The notes below the pieces were generated by a model. The model did not search any database and was not told the origin of the DNA. It was given only the letters and a program-made list of their open reading frames with translations. Positions 10,934-19,273 of a stretch of DNA of 64,000 nucleotides are shown here, in pieces. Position 1 is the stretch's first letter, and the number at the start of each line of letters is the position of its first letter. Made by a program: the position numbers and the translations under genes. The DNA is taken from positions 62,001 to 126,000 of the forward strand of contig NZ_BPLZ01000004.1 of NCBI RefSeq assembly GCF_019656335.1, read 5' to 3'. The stretch is from Pseudomonas sp. NCCP-436. GTDB lineage: Bacteria; Pseudomonadota; Gammaproteobacteria; Pseudomonadales; Pseudomonadaceae.

Positions 10934-11803
10934 ATGGCATACGACTCCGTATTCAGGGCCGGCCTGTTCGCCGAACAGACCATCCTGGTCACCGGTGGCG
11001 GCAGCGGCATCGGTCGCTGCGTCGCTCACGAGCTGGCGCATCTGGGCGCGCATGTGGTGCTGGTTGGCCGCAAGCCGGACAAACTGGAAAAGACCGCGGC
11101 TGAAATCACTGAAGACGGCGGCAGCGTCAGTTTTCAGGTTTGTGACATCCGCGACGAAGAGTCGGTCAAGGCCATGGTTAAAGCCGTGATCGCCGAACGC
11201 GGACGCATCCATCACCTGGTCAACAACGCCGGCGGCCAGTTCCCGGCGCCGCTGGTAGGAATCAACCAGAAAGGTTTCGAGACCGTGGTACGCACCAATC
11301 TGGTCGGCGGTTTTCTGCTGGCCAAGGAAGTGTTCGTACAAAGCATGAGCAAGCATGGCGGCAGCATCGTCAACATGCTCGCCGACATGTGGGGCGGCAT
11401 GCCCGGCATGGGGCACTCCGGTGCGGCGCGTGCCGGCATGGACAACTTCACCAAAACCGCTGCCTACGAGTGGGGCCATGCGGGCGTACGGGTCAATGCC
11501 GTAGCGCCCGGTTGGGTGGCTTCCAGCGGCATGGACACCTACCCCGAAGCGATGAAGAACATGATCCGCAACCTCAAGGATCACGTGCCGTTGCAGCGCA
11601 TCGCCACCGAGGCGGAAATCGCCTCAGCCATCGTATTTCTGCTCACCCCGGGCGCCAACTTCATCAGTGGCAACACTGTGCGCATCGACGGCGCGGCCAG
11701 CCTCGGCACCCGCGCCTGGACCCTGGGCAAAGCCAAGAACAGCGAGTCCTACAACGGATTCCACCGTGCCTACCAACCTGACGTACTGAAGGACGGAGAA
11801 TAA
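10934..11803 (+). CDS. atuB: AtuB, SDR-family oxidoreductase (2,4-dienoyl-CoA reductase-like)
   Basis: This 289-residue short-chain dehydrogenase-fold protein has TGGGSGIG at residues 20-27 and VNNAG at 96-100. At the usual YxxxK site it reads DNFTK, with Asp170 in place of Tyr and Lys174 kept. That substitution is typical of the 2,4-dienoyl-CoA reductase branch, so reduction of an unsaturated acyl-CoA or a related step is more likely than plain alcohol oxidation. A C-terminal extension after residue 255 is also present. It sits between atuA and atuC, ending two bases before atuC. Its exact step in the terpene route is not settled to my knowledge. Confidence 0.88.
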   Translation: MAYDSVFRAGLFAEQTILVTGGGSGIGRCVAHELAHLGAHVVLVGRKPDKLEKTAAEITEDGGSVSFQVCDIRDEESVKAMVKAVIAERGRIHHLVNNAGGQFPAPLVGINQKGFETVVRTNLVGGFLLAKEVFVQSMSKHGGSIVNMLADMWGGMPGMGHSGAARAGMDNFTKTAAYEWGHAGVRVNAVAPGWVASSGMDTYPEAMKNMIRNLKDHVPLQRIATEAEIASAIVFLLTPGANFISGNTVRIDGAASLGTRAWTLGKAKNSESYNGFHRAYQPDVLKDGE

Positions 11804-11805
11804 CA

Positions 11806-13422
11806 ATGCCCGTGATCCAGTCAGAGATCGACGTCCACGGCGAAGCCTTTGCCGCCAACCGTGAAGCGATGCTTGCGCATATCCAAAGCTTCCGTGAAGT
11901 GGAACAAAAGGTGCTCGACAAGGCTGAAGAAGCCAAACCCAAGTTTGAAAAGCGCGGTCAGTTGCTGCCGCGCGAGCGCATCAACCTGCTGCTCGACCCG
12001 GGTGCGCCGTTCCTTGAGCTGTCCTCGCTGGCCGGTTACAAGCTGCACGACGACAAGGACGGCACCCAAGCCGGTGGCGGCATTATTGCCGGCATCGGTT
12101 ATGTGGCCGGCGTGCGCAGCCTGATTCTGGCCAACAACAGCGCCATCAAGGGCGGCACCATCTCCCCCACCGGCCTGAAAAAGTCCCTGCGCATGCAGCA
12201 GATCGCGGTGGAAAACAAACTGCCGATCATCACCCTGGCAGAAAGCGGTGGTGCCAACCTCAACTACGCAGCCGAAATTTTTGTCGAAGGTGCGCGCGGC
12301 TTTGCCAACCAGGCGCGCATCTCGGCCATGGGCATTCCCCAGATCACCGTGGTGCACGGCAGCTCCACTGCCGGTGGTGCCTACCAGCCGGGCCTGTCGG
12401 ACTACGTGGTGGTGGTACGCGGCAAGGCCAAGATGTTCCTGGCCGGCCCGCCCCTGCTGAAAGCCGCTACCGGTGAAATTGCCACCGATGAGCAACTGGG
12501 CGGCGCCGAGATGCACGCCCAGGTCGCCGGTACCGCCGAGTATCTGGCCGAGAACGACGCCGACGGCGTGCGCCTGGCCCGCGAGATCATGGCCATGTTG
12601 CCGTGGAACCAGCAGTTGCCGGCGCGTCCGGCCAAAACCTGGCGTGAGCCGCTGTATCCGGCCGAGGAACTGCTGGGCATCGTTCCGGCAGACCCGAAAA
12701 AGCCCTACGACGTACGCGAAATCATCGCCCGCATCGCCGACGGCTCCGAGTTCCTGGATTTTAAAAACGAGTTCGACAACCAGACCGTTTGCGGTCACCT
12801 GCACATCGAAGGTCAGGCCTGCGGCTTTATCGGCAACAACGGCCCGATCACCCCGGCCGGTGCAGCCAAGGCGGCGCAGTTCATTCAGTTGTGCGAGCAA
12901 AGCAACACGCCGATTCTGTTCTTCCACAACACCACCGGTTTCATGGTCGGCACCGAGTCCGAGCAGAACGGCGTGATCAAGCACGGCTCGAAGATGATCC
13001 AGGCGGTGGCCAACGCCACCGTGCCGAAGCTGACCATCGTCGTCGGCGGTTCCTACGGCGCCGGCAACTACGCCATGTGCGGCCGCGGCCTTGACCCACG
13101 CTTCATCTTCGCCTGGCCCAACAGCCGCACCGCGGTGATGGGCGGCGCCCAGGCCGGCAAGGTGCTGCGCATCGTCACCGAGGACAAGCACCGCAAGGAA
13201 GGCAAGGAAGCCGATCCGAAGATGCTCGACATGCTGGAAATGGCCACCGCGCAGAAGCTCGACAGCCAGTCCACTGCCTTGTATGGCACCGCCAGCCTGT
13301 GGGACGACGGCCTGATCGACCCGCGCGACACACGCAAGATCCTCGGATTTCTGCTGGACATCTGCGTCGAAGCGCAAATCCGCCCGCTCAAGAAGAACAC
13401 CTTTGGCGTAGCCCGCCTGTAA
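11806..13422 (+). CDS. atuC: Geranyl-CoA carboxylase beta (carboxyltransferase) subunit
   Basis: This 538-residue carboxyltransferase subunit works with AtuF. Biotin carboxylated by AtuF donates CO2 to the gamma-methyl carbon of cis-geranyl-CoA. Seen directly: two crotonase-like halves, an N-terminal one with RINLLLDPGAPFLELSSLAG and ESGGANLNYAAEIFVEGARGFANQARIS, and a C-terminal one with FFHNTTGFMVGTESEQNGVIKHGSKMI and GGSYGAGNYAMCGRG. The 3-methylcrotonyl-CoA carboxylase beta subunit is very similar. The assignment to geranyl-CoA rests on the surrounding atu genes. Its start follows atuB by two bases, indicating translational coupling. Confidence 0.92.
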   Translation: MPVIQSEIDVHGEAFAANREAMLAHIQSFREVEQKVLDKAEEAKPKFEKRGQLLPRERINLLLDPGAPFLELSSLAGYKLHDDKDGTQAGGGIIAGIGYVAGVRSLILANNSAIKGGTISPTGLKKSLRMQQIAVENKLPIITLAESGGANLNYAAEIFVEGARGFANQARISAMGIPQITVVHGSSTAGGAYQPGLSDYVVVVRGKAKMFLAGPPLLKAATGEIATDEQLGGAEMHAQVAGTAEYLAENDADGVRLAREIMAMLPWNQQLPARPAKTWREPLYPAEELLGIVPADPKKPYDVREIIARIADGSEFLDFKNEFDNQTVCGHLHIEGQACGFIGNNGPITPAGAAKAAQFIQLCEQSNTPILFFHNTTGFMVGTESEQNGVIKHGSKMIQAVANATVPKLTIVVGGSYGAGNYAMCGRGLDPRFIFAWPNSRTAVMGGAQAGKVLRIVTEDKHRKEGKEADPKMLDMLEMATAQKLDSQSTALYGTASLWDDGLIDPRDTRKILGFLLDICVEAQIRPLKKNTFGVARL

Positions 13423-13458
13423 CTTGCTCGACGCACTCTGGAAGAAAGGACAACAACA

Positions 13459-14619
13459 ATGCATTTCACCCAGGAACACGAAGAACTCCGTCGCACGGTC
13501 AAGAATTTCGTCGACAAGGAGATCAACCCCTACGTCGACGAGTGGGAGAAGGACGGCCGCTTCCCCATGCGCGAAATCTTCAAGAAGGCCGGCGATCTGG
13601 GCCTCTTGGGCATCTCCAAGCCGGAGAAATTCGGCGGCATGGGCCTGGACTACAGCTACTCGATCGTCGCCGCCGAAGAATTCGGCACCGCCCACTGCGG
13701 TGGCGTACCACTGGCCATCGGCGTGCAGACCGACATGTGCACCCCGGCCCTGGCCCGCTTCGGTTCCGACGAACTGCGCGAGCAGTTCCTTGCCCCGGCC
13801 ATCGCCGGCGACATGATCGGCTGTATCGGCGTTTCGGAAACCACCGCCGGCTCCGACGTGGCGGGCCTGAAGACCACTGCGCGCAAGGACGGCGACGACT
13901 ACGTCATCAACGGTCACAAGATGTGGATTACCAACAGCCCGCAGGCCGACTTTATCTGCCTGCTGGCCAACACCAGCGATGACAAGCCGCACGTCAACAA
14001 GTCGATGATCATCGTGCCGATGGACACCCCCGGCATTACCGTCAGTCCGCATATCGAGAAACTCGGCATGCGCAGCTCGGAAACCGCCCAGGTGTTCTTC
14101 GACGACGTACGTGTGCCGCAGCGCTACCGCGTCGGCCACGAGGGGGCCGGCTTCATGATGCAGATGCTGCAGTTCCAGGAAGAACGCCTGTTTGGTGCGG
14201 CCAACATCATCAAGGGCCTGGAGCTGTGCGTCGACCAGACCATCGAGTACTGCAAGGAGCGCAAGACCTTCGGCAACGCGCTGATCGACAACCAGGTGAT
14301 CCACTTCCGCCTGGCCGAGCTGCAGACCGAGATCGAAGCCCTGCGCGCCCTCGTCTATCACGCCACCGAGCAGTACATCAAGGGCCGCGACGTCACCAAA
14401 CTGGCCTCCATGGCCAAGCTCAAGGCCGGTCGCCTGGGCCGCGAAGTGACCGACAGCTGCCTGCAGTACTGGGGCGGCATGGGCTTCACCTGGGACAACC
14501 CGGTCTCGCGCGCCTACCGCGACGTGCGCCTGGTCTCCATCGGCGGCGGCGCCGACGAGATCATGCTCGGCATCATCTGCAAGATGATGGGCATCCTGCC
14601 GGGCAAGAAGAAGGGCTAA
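13459..14619 (+). CDS. atuD: Citronellyl-CoA dehydrogenase (acyl-CoA dehydrogenase family)
   Basis: This 386-residue flavoprotein should oxidise citronellyl-CoA to geranyl-CoA, passing electrons to ETF. Family signatures are clear: GCIGVSETTAGSDVAGLKTTARKDGDDYVINGHKMWITN in the middle domain and the C-terminal DSCLQYWGGMGFTWDNPVSRAYRDVRLVSIGGGADEIM. The ribosome site AGAAAGGA at 13441-13449 suits the ATG at 13459. It follows atuC by 36 bases, and a REP-like element separates it from atuE. P. aeruginosa AtuD is, from memory, a citronellyl-CoA dehydrogenase. Substrate is inferred from context, since other branched acyl-CoA dehydrogenases look similar. Confidence 0.92.
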   Translation: MHFTQEHEELRRTVKNFVDKEINPYVDEWEKDGRFPMREIFKKAGDLGLLGISKPEKFGGMGLDYSYSIVAAEEFGTAHCGGVPLAIGVQTDMCTPALARFGSDELREQFLAPAIAGDMIGCIGVSETTAGSDVAGLKTTARKDGDDYVINGHKMWITNSPQADFICLLANTSDDKPHVNKSMIIVPMDTPGITVSPHIEKLGMRSSETAQVFFDDVRVPQRYRVGHEGAGFMMQMLQFQEERLFGAANIIKGLELCVDQTIEYCKERKTFGNALIDNQVIHFRLAELQTEIEALRALVYHATEQYIKGRDVTKLASMAKLKAGRLGREVTDSCLQYWGGMGFTWDNPVSRAYRDVRLVSIGGGADEIMLGIICKMMGILPGKKKG

Positions 14620-14628
14620 GCGCCGGAC

Positions 14629-14699
14629 GTGGGGTGGATCACGCTCCACCGATCCACCATCGAGTGTCACGGTGGATGGGCAAGCGACATCCACCCTAC
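14629..14699. repeat. REP-like paired palindrome, copy 3
   Basis: A 71-base element begins GTGGGGTGGATCACG and ends GACATCCACCCTAC. Two hairpins (GGTGGAT..ATCCACC type) lie inside a larger inverted repeat. It starts ten bases after the atuD stop and fills the atuD-atuE gap up to the atuE ribosome site. Confidence 0.82.
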
Positions 14700-14739
14700 G
14701 CAGATGTCGCGATACGCCGAATGATTGAAGGAGCCTGCA

Positions 14740-15537
14740 ATGGCTGAACTACCGAGTTGTGAAACCCTGCTGCTGAACCTTGAGGGCGGCGTGCTGCACG
14801 TCACCCTCAACCGCCCCGACAGCCGCAACGCCATGAGCCTGGCGATGGTTCATGAACTGCGCGCCGTGCTGGCCGCGGCCAGCGCTCAGAGCGATGTCCG
14901 CGCACTGGTGCTGCGTGGCGCCGGCGGACATTTCTGCGCCGGTGGAGACATCAAGGACATGGCCAGCGCGCGGGCCCGCGGCGGCGATGCCTACCGTGAA
15001 CTGAACCGCACCTTCGGCAGCATGTTGGAAGAATTCCAGCGCGCGCCGATGGTGGTAATTGCCGCACTCGAAGGCGCGGTACTGGGTGGCGGCTTTGGCC
15101 TGGCCTGCATCAGTGATATTGCCATTGCCGATGCCGGCTGCAAGTTCGGCCTGCCGGAAACCACTCTCGGCATCCTGCCGGCGCAGATCGCCCCGTTCGT
15201 GGTCAAGCGCGTAGGCCTGACCCAGGCCCGTCGACTGGCCCTGACCGCTGCCCGCTTCGACGGCGTCGAAGCGCTGCGCCTGGGTCTGGTGCACTACTGC
15301 GAAGCCAGTGACAGCGCGCTGGAACAGCGCTTGACCGAAGTGATCGAGCAAGTACGCAAGTGCGCGCCGCAGGCCAACGCCCTGACCAAAGCCCTGGTGC
15401 TGACCTCCGAGGACGAAGAGATGGGCAGCCTGCTCGACCGCGCAGCCGAGCAGTTTGCGGCAGCCGTTACCGGTCCCGAAGGCGTGGAAGGCACCATGGC
15501 CTTTATGCAGAAACGCGCTCCCAACTGGGCGCAGTGA
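14740..15537 (+). CDS. atuE: AtuE, isohexenylglutaconyl-CoA hydratase (crotonase family)
   Basis: This 265-residue crotonase-superfamily enzyme should hydrate the carboxylated product of geranyl-CoA carboxylase (isohexenylglutaconyl-CoA). Seen directly: LRGAGGHFCAGGDIKDMA (oxyanion-hole strand) and GAVLGGGFGLACISDIAIAD followed by FGLPETTLGILP, with the conserved Glu in LPETTLG. GAAGGAG at 14727-14733 favours the ATG at 14740 over the TTG at 14725. It is flanked on both sides by REP-like elements yet keeps the operon order atuD-E-F. Other enoyl-CoA hydratases are similar, so the substrate is by context. Confidence 0.9.
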   Translation: MAELPSCETLLLNLEGGVLHVTLNRPDSRNAMSLAMVHELRAVLAAASAQSDVRALVLRGAGGHFCAGGDIKDMASARARGGDAYRELNRTFGSMLEEFQRAPMVVIAALEGAVLGGGFGLACISDIAIADAGCKFGLPETTLGILPAQIAPFVVKRVGLTQARRLALTAARFDGVEALRLGLVHYCEASDSALEQRLTEVIEQVRKCAPQANALTKALVLTSEDEEMGSLLDRAAEQFAAAVTGPEGVEGTMAFMQKRAPNWAQ

Positions 15538-15541
15538 CATC

Positions 15542-15613
15542 GTAGGGTGGATGTCGCTTTCCACATCCACCAGAACACCGCACGGTGGATCGACGAAACG
15601 CGATCCACCCTAC
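15542..15613. repeat. REP-like paired palindrome, copy 4
   Basis: A 72-base element begins GTAGGGTGGATGTCG and ends GCGATCCACCCTAC. Its outer 11 bases are perfect inverted repeats, and the inner GTGGA/TCCAC pairs form two hairpins. It starts four bases after the atuE stop and sits upstream of atuF. Confidence 0.85.
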
Positions 15614-15655
15614 GTAAATCCGTAGTGGATTCGACGGCAGGAGTAGAACAACAAC

Positions 15656-17644
15656 ATGGCTGCATTCAACAAGATTCTAGTTGCCAACCGTGGCGAGATC
15701 GCCTGCCGGGTGATGCGCACCGCCAAGGAACTGGGCTACCGCACCGTGGCGGTGTACTCCGAGGCCGACGCCGACGCGCGCCATGTGCAGGTGGCCGACG
15801 AGGCCGTGTGCATCGGCCCGGCCCAGGTCAACCAGTCGTATCTGGTTATCGACAACATCATCAATGCGGCGAAGAAGACCGGCGCCGACGCCATCCACCC
15901 GGGCTACGGCTTCCTCTCGGAGAACGCCGACTTCGCCCGCGCCTGTGAGGCCGCAGGCATCGTCTTCATCGGCCCGACCGTGGAAGCCATCCACCTGATG
16001 GGCTCCAAGCGCCTGTCGAAGATCGCCATGATCGAGGCCGGTGTGCCCTGCATCCCCGGCTACGAAGGCTCGGCCCAGGACGACGAGACCCTGATCCGCG
16101 AGGCCGAGCGCATCGGCTACCCGCTGATGATCAAGGCCAGCGCCGGCGGCGGTGGCCGCGGCATGCGCCTGGTGCAGCAGGCCAGCGAACTGTCCGAGCA
16201 GATCCGCACCGCCCGCTCCGAGGCGCAGAACGCCTTCGGCTCCGGCGAGCTGATCCTCGAGCGAGCGGTGATCCGCCCGCGTCACGTGGAGATCCAGGTG
16301 TTCGGCGACCAGCACGGCAACATTGTCTACCTGGGCGAGCGCGACTGCTCGGTGCAGCGCCGTCACCAGAAGGTGGTCGAGGAAGCGCCCTGCCCGGTGA
16401 TGACGCCGGAGCTGCGCAAGGCCATGGGCGAAGCCGCGGTCAAGGCGGCCGCCAGCGTCAACTATGTCGGCGCCGGCACCGTGGAGTTCCTCCTCGATGC
16501 CTCCGGCGAGTTCTTCTTCCTGGAAATGAACACCCGTCTGCAGGTGGAACACCCGGTTACCGAACTGATCACAGGGCAGGACCTGGTGGCCTGGCAGATC
16601 CGCGCCGCCGAAGGCCAGAAGCTGCCGCTGACCCAGGAGCAGATCCGGCTCGACGGCCACGCCATCGAAGTGCGTCTGTACGCTGAGGATTCGGCCAACA
16701 ACTTCCTGCCGCAAACCGGTCGTGCCCTGCGCTGGGAGCCGGAGCTGCTGGACGGCGTGCGCATCGACCACGGTCTGGTCGAAGGCCAGGAAGTGACTCC
16801 GTTCTACGATCCAATGCTGGCCAAGGTGATCGCCTACGGCGCGACCCGCGAAGACGCCCGGCGCAAGCTGGTCCGCGCGCTGGAGAACTGCGTGCTGCTG
16901 GGCGTCAACGGCAACCAGCGCTTCCTCGCCAACCTGCTGAGCAACGCCGAGTTCGCCGCCGGCAACGCCACCACCGCGTTCATCGCCGAGCACTTCGCCA
17001 GCGACGAAAGCCTGACCCCGCAGGCACCGGCCGCCAACGAACTGGCCATCGCTGCCGCCCTGCTCTACCAGGCCTCGGCCAACGGCACCGCCCACCAGGG
17101 CGGCCTGGCCGGCTGGCGCAGCGCCGGCAGCGCGCCGTGGCGCTTCGTCCTCAAGCAGGGCGAGGCCAAACACACGGTGGAGCTGGACGTGCTGGGCAGC
17201 GGTAGCCAGGCTCACCTCAAGGCCCGCGTCGGCGAAACCGAGCTGGAACTGAAACTGCTGGCCAGCGACGGCCGCTGGCTGACCCTGGAAGAGGACGGCG
17301 TGCGCAGTCGCCGTGCCTATCACCTGGACGGCGGCAGGGTCTGGCTGTTCGGCCACTTCGGCAACCTCGAACTGCTTGACGTCACCCACGAGCCAGCCGG
17401 TGGCCAGAACGCCGCCAGCAGCGGCGCGGTGAAGGCACCGATGGATGGCGCCATCGTCGACGTACTGGTCGAGGAAGGCGCCCGCGTCAGCAAGGGCCAG
17501 CTGCTGGTGGTGCTCGAAGCGATGAAGATGGAGCACCCGCTCAAGGCCGGCGTCGACGGCACCGTACGCCGCATCGGCATCAGCAAGGGCGATCAGGTCA
17601 AGAGCCGTCAGCTGCTGGTGGAGCTTGAAGCCGACGAAGCCTGA
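15656..17644 (+). CDS. atuF: Geranyl-CoA carboxylase alpha (biotin carboxylase and biotin carrier) subunit
   Basis: This 662-residue multidomain subunit uses ATP and bicarbonate to carboxylate its own biotin and passes the carboxyl group to AtuC. Domain order as seen: biotin carboxylase N-domain (KILVANRGEIACRVMRTAKELG), ATP-grasp domain with KASAGGGGRGMRLV near residue 162 and FFLEMNTRLQVEHPVTELITG near 285, C-domain up to about 450, a linker, then the biotinyl domain with EAMKMEH, where Lys624 is the biotin site. It is the last gene before a terminator-like hairpin at 17672. It resembles LiuD of the leucine route. The atu context decides the name. Confidence 0.93.
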   Translation: MAAFNKILVANRGEIACRVMRTAKELGYRTVAVYSEADADARHVQVADEAVCIGPAQVNQSYLVIDNIINAAKKTGADAIHPGYGFLSENADFARACEAAGIVFIGPTVEAIHLMGSKRLSKIAMIEAGVPCIPGYEGSAQDDETLIREAERIGYPLMIKASAGGGGRGMRLVQQASELSEQIRTARSEAQNAFGSGELILERAVIRPRHVEIQVFGDQHGNIVYLGERDCSVQRRHQKVVEEAPCPVMTPELRKAMGEAAVKAAASVNYVGAGTVEFLLDASGEFFFLEMNTRLQVEHPVTELITGQDLVAWQIRAAEGQKLPLTQEQIRLDGHAIEVRLYAEDSANNFLPQTGRALRWEPELLDGVRIDHGLVEGQEVTPFYDPMLAKVIAYGATREDARRKLVRALENCVLLGVNGNQRFLANLLSNAEFAAGNATTAFIAEHFASDESLTPQAPAANELAIAAALLYQASANGTAHQGGLAGWRSAGSAPWRFVLKQGEAKHTVELDVLGSGSQAHLKARVGETELELKLLASDGRWLTLEEDGVRSRRAYHLDGGRVWLFGHFGNLELLDVTHEPAGGQNAASSGAVKAPMDGAIVDVLVEEGARVSKGQLLVVLEAMKMEHPLKAGVDGTVRRIGISKGDQVKSRQLLVELEADEA

Positions 17645-17671
17645 TCACTTCCCTTGATGCGTCACCCCGAG

Positions 17672-17720
17672 CCCCGCTCCAAGGCCTCACCAGAGGTCCT
17701 TGGGCGGGGTTTGGTCTTTT
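17672..17720 (+). terminator. Terminator-like hairpin between atuF and atuG
   Basis: The arms at 17672-17688 and 17693-17709 pair over 16 base pairs with one bulged base on each side (CCCCGC, CCAAGG and CCTC blocks pairing with GAGG, CCTTGG and GCGGGG). The loop is ACCA. It is followed by TTTGGTCTTTT. This would stop or attenuate transcription before atuG. Confidence 0.7.
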
Positions 17721-17747
17721 CCGTGCAATCGCCTGTGTGGAGGCCTT

Positions 17748-18572
17748 ATGTCGCTCAACGGTAAAACCCTGTTCATCACCGGCGCCAGCCGGGGTATCGG
17801 CCGCGAGATCGCCCTCAAGGCTGCCGCCGATGGCGCCAATATCGTCATAGCGGCCAAGAGCGCCGAGCCGCATCCAAAACTGGAGGGCACCATCTTCAGT
17901 GTCGCAGCCGAAGTGGAAGCGGCTGGCGGCAAGGCCCTGGCCCTGCAGCTGGACGTGCGTGACGAGCGGGCCGTGGCAGCCGCCATGGCGCAGGCCGCCG
18001 AGCATTTTGGCGGTATCGATGCCCTGGTCAACAACGCCGGGGCGATCAAGCTGGTGGGCGTGGAAAAACTCGAACCCAAGCGCTTCGACCTGATGTACCA
18101 GATCAATACCCGCGCGGTGATGGTCTGCAGCCAGGCCGCACTGCCCTATCTGAAAAACAGCGCGGGCGGGCATATCCTCAACCTCTCCCCACCACTCAAC
18201 CTGGACGCCAAGTGGTTCGCCTAGCACGGCCCCTACACCGTCACCAAGTACGGCATGAGCATGCTCACCCTGGGCATGAGCGAAGAGTTCAGGAAGTACG
18301 GCATCAGCGTCAATTCCCTATGGCCGAAGACCATGATCGCCACCGCCGCCATCGAGTTCGAACTGGGCAGCCGCGACGCCTTCAAGCGCGCCCGCACACC
18401 GGCGATCATGGCTGACGCGGCCCATGTGATCCTCTCCAGTCAGGGCCGCAGCATCACCGGGCGCCTGCTGATCGACGAGGACATTCTGCGCGAACAGGGC
18501 GTCAGTGATTTCGAGCAGTACCGCTTCGATCCCGCCGGCGGCAGCCTGGTGCCGGACCTGTTCGTGGATTGA
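17748..18572 (+). pseudogene. atuG: atuG, SDR-family oxidoreductase, interrupted by in-frame TAG
   Basis: The frame from ATG 17748 (GGAGG at 17739-17743) encodes an SDR of the HSDL2/AtuG type: TGASRGIG at residues 11-18, VNNAG, and LSPPLNLDAKWFA. It is stopped by TAG at 18222-18224 (codon 159). The same frame then runs to 18572 and contains the catalytic YTVTK and the WPKTMIATAAIEFE region. Without the stop the protein would be 274 residues, the usual length. Relatives have Gln or a similar residue at the stop, so CAG to TAG is a likely single change. The truncated product would lack the catalytic Tyr and Lys. In P. aeruginosa AtuG is, from memory, associated with citronellol/citronellal oxidation. 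Confidence 0.83.
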
Positions 18573-18631
18573 ACAGCGCTGGATACAACCGGCCTCTTCT
18601 CCACTTTGGAGAGGGAATGCGTTTTCGACTT

Positions 18632-18658
18632 CGTAGCCCGGATTTCATCCGGGCTACG
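18632..18658. repeat. Short palindromic repeat, second REP class
   Basis: CGTAGCCCGGAT and ATCCGGGCTACG form perfect 12-base arms around the loop TTC. This sequence type is a common intergenic repeat in Pseudomonas and related gammaproteobacteria. It lies between the converging atuG and the minus-strand lipoprotein gene and could act as a bidirectional RNA stabiliser or terminator. Confidence 0.8.
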
Positions 18659-18691
18659 TACGGAGGACGCGGCAGCGTTACCGCCTCTGAG

Positions 18692-19183
18692 CTACTGCTT
18701 GAACTCGAACTGCAGCTCGGCACCTTCAATGGAGTCCCAATAGTCATCCACGTGCTCGTTGCTGATCAACCGACCGCTGATCTGGAACGGACTTTCGACT
18801 TCGGCTTTCTCACCAAACAATGGCGGTAACAGTGGGGCAAGTTCATCGCGGGTCTCGCTTTCCAGCGCCTGCTCGAACAACTCCTGCGGCAGGCTGAGAT
18901 CCAGCGCCGGTTTGGACTCGGACTCTGCCGGCTTGGGTTGCGGCACCGCGGCGGGTCCGGGCTTGGCGGCGACGGGCTCCCTGGCGGGGGCGGCAGGCTT
19001 GCTTTCGACCGTTCTGGCAGGCGATGCCGGCTCGACAGGCTCGGATTTGCCGGCTGGTGCAGACTCGGGTGCGGCAATTGCTGCGGGCTCTGGCTGGGCA
19101 TGCTGCGCAACAGGCTCGGACGCGCGCTCACAGGCGCTCAGCCAGGCCAGGCTCAGCAACAGGAAAATGCTCTTACGCATCAT
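18692..19183 (-). CDS. Pro/Ala/Glu-rich lipoprotein of unknown function
   Basis: This 163-residue protein has a lipoprotein signal peptide (MMRKSIFLLLSLAWLSAC) whose Cys18 would be lipidated. Residues 20-90 are low complexity, dominated by Pro, Ala, Glu, Lys and Ser, and look like a long flexible spacer across the periplasm. The last 70 residues (LDLSLPQELFEQALESETRDELAPLLPPLF, then ISGRLISNEHVDDYWDSIEGAELQFEFKQ) form a more ordered, acidic domain. I do not recognise the family beyond conserved Pseudomonas hypotheticals. It lies just downstream of the anti-sigma gene on the same strand, with a 90-base gap. Confidence 0.75.
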   Translation of the reverse strand: MMRKSIFLLLSLAWLSACERASEPVAQHAQPEPAAIAAPESAPAGKSEPVEPASPARTVESKPAAPAREPVAAKPGPAAVPQPKPAESESKPALDLSLPQELFEQALESETRDELAPLLPPLFGEKAEVESPFQISGRLISNEHVDDYWDSIEGAELQFEFKQ

Positions 19184-19273
19184 GGAAGAAGAGTAACTCG
19201 ATCAGTAACGCGCCCATGCTCCCCCGCCTGGGCGCGTCTGACAAGCTGGCTTACAAGACTTTTACCCGGCAGC

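Noticed and set aside
9038..11584. Long open frame on the minus strand, 848 codons, opposite atuA and atuB
   Set aside because: It mirrors the third-position GC pattern of atuA/atuB, shows no domain, and is opposite well-supported genes. Typical shadow frame in GC-rich DNA.
11821..14694. 957-codon minus-strand open frame opposite atuC and atuD
   Set aside because: Composition is His/Gly/Asp/Val-rich low-complexity, as expected from the reverse complement of high-GC coding sequence, and the plus-strand genes explain the region fully.
15677..17536. 619-codon minus-strand open frame opposite atuF
   Set aside because: Same reasoning: antisense of a GC-rich gene with complete biotin carboxylase domains on the plus strand.
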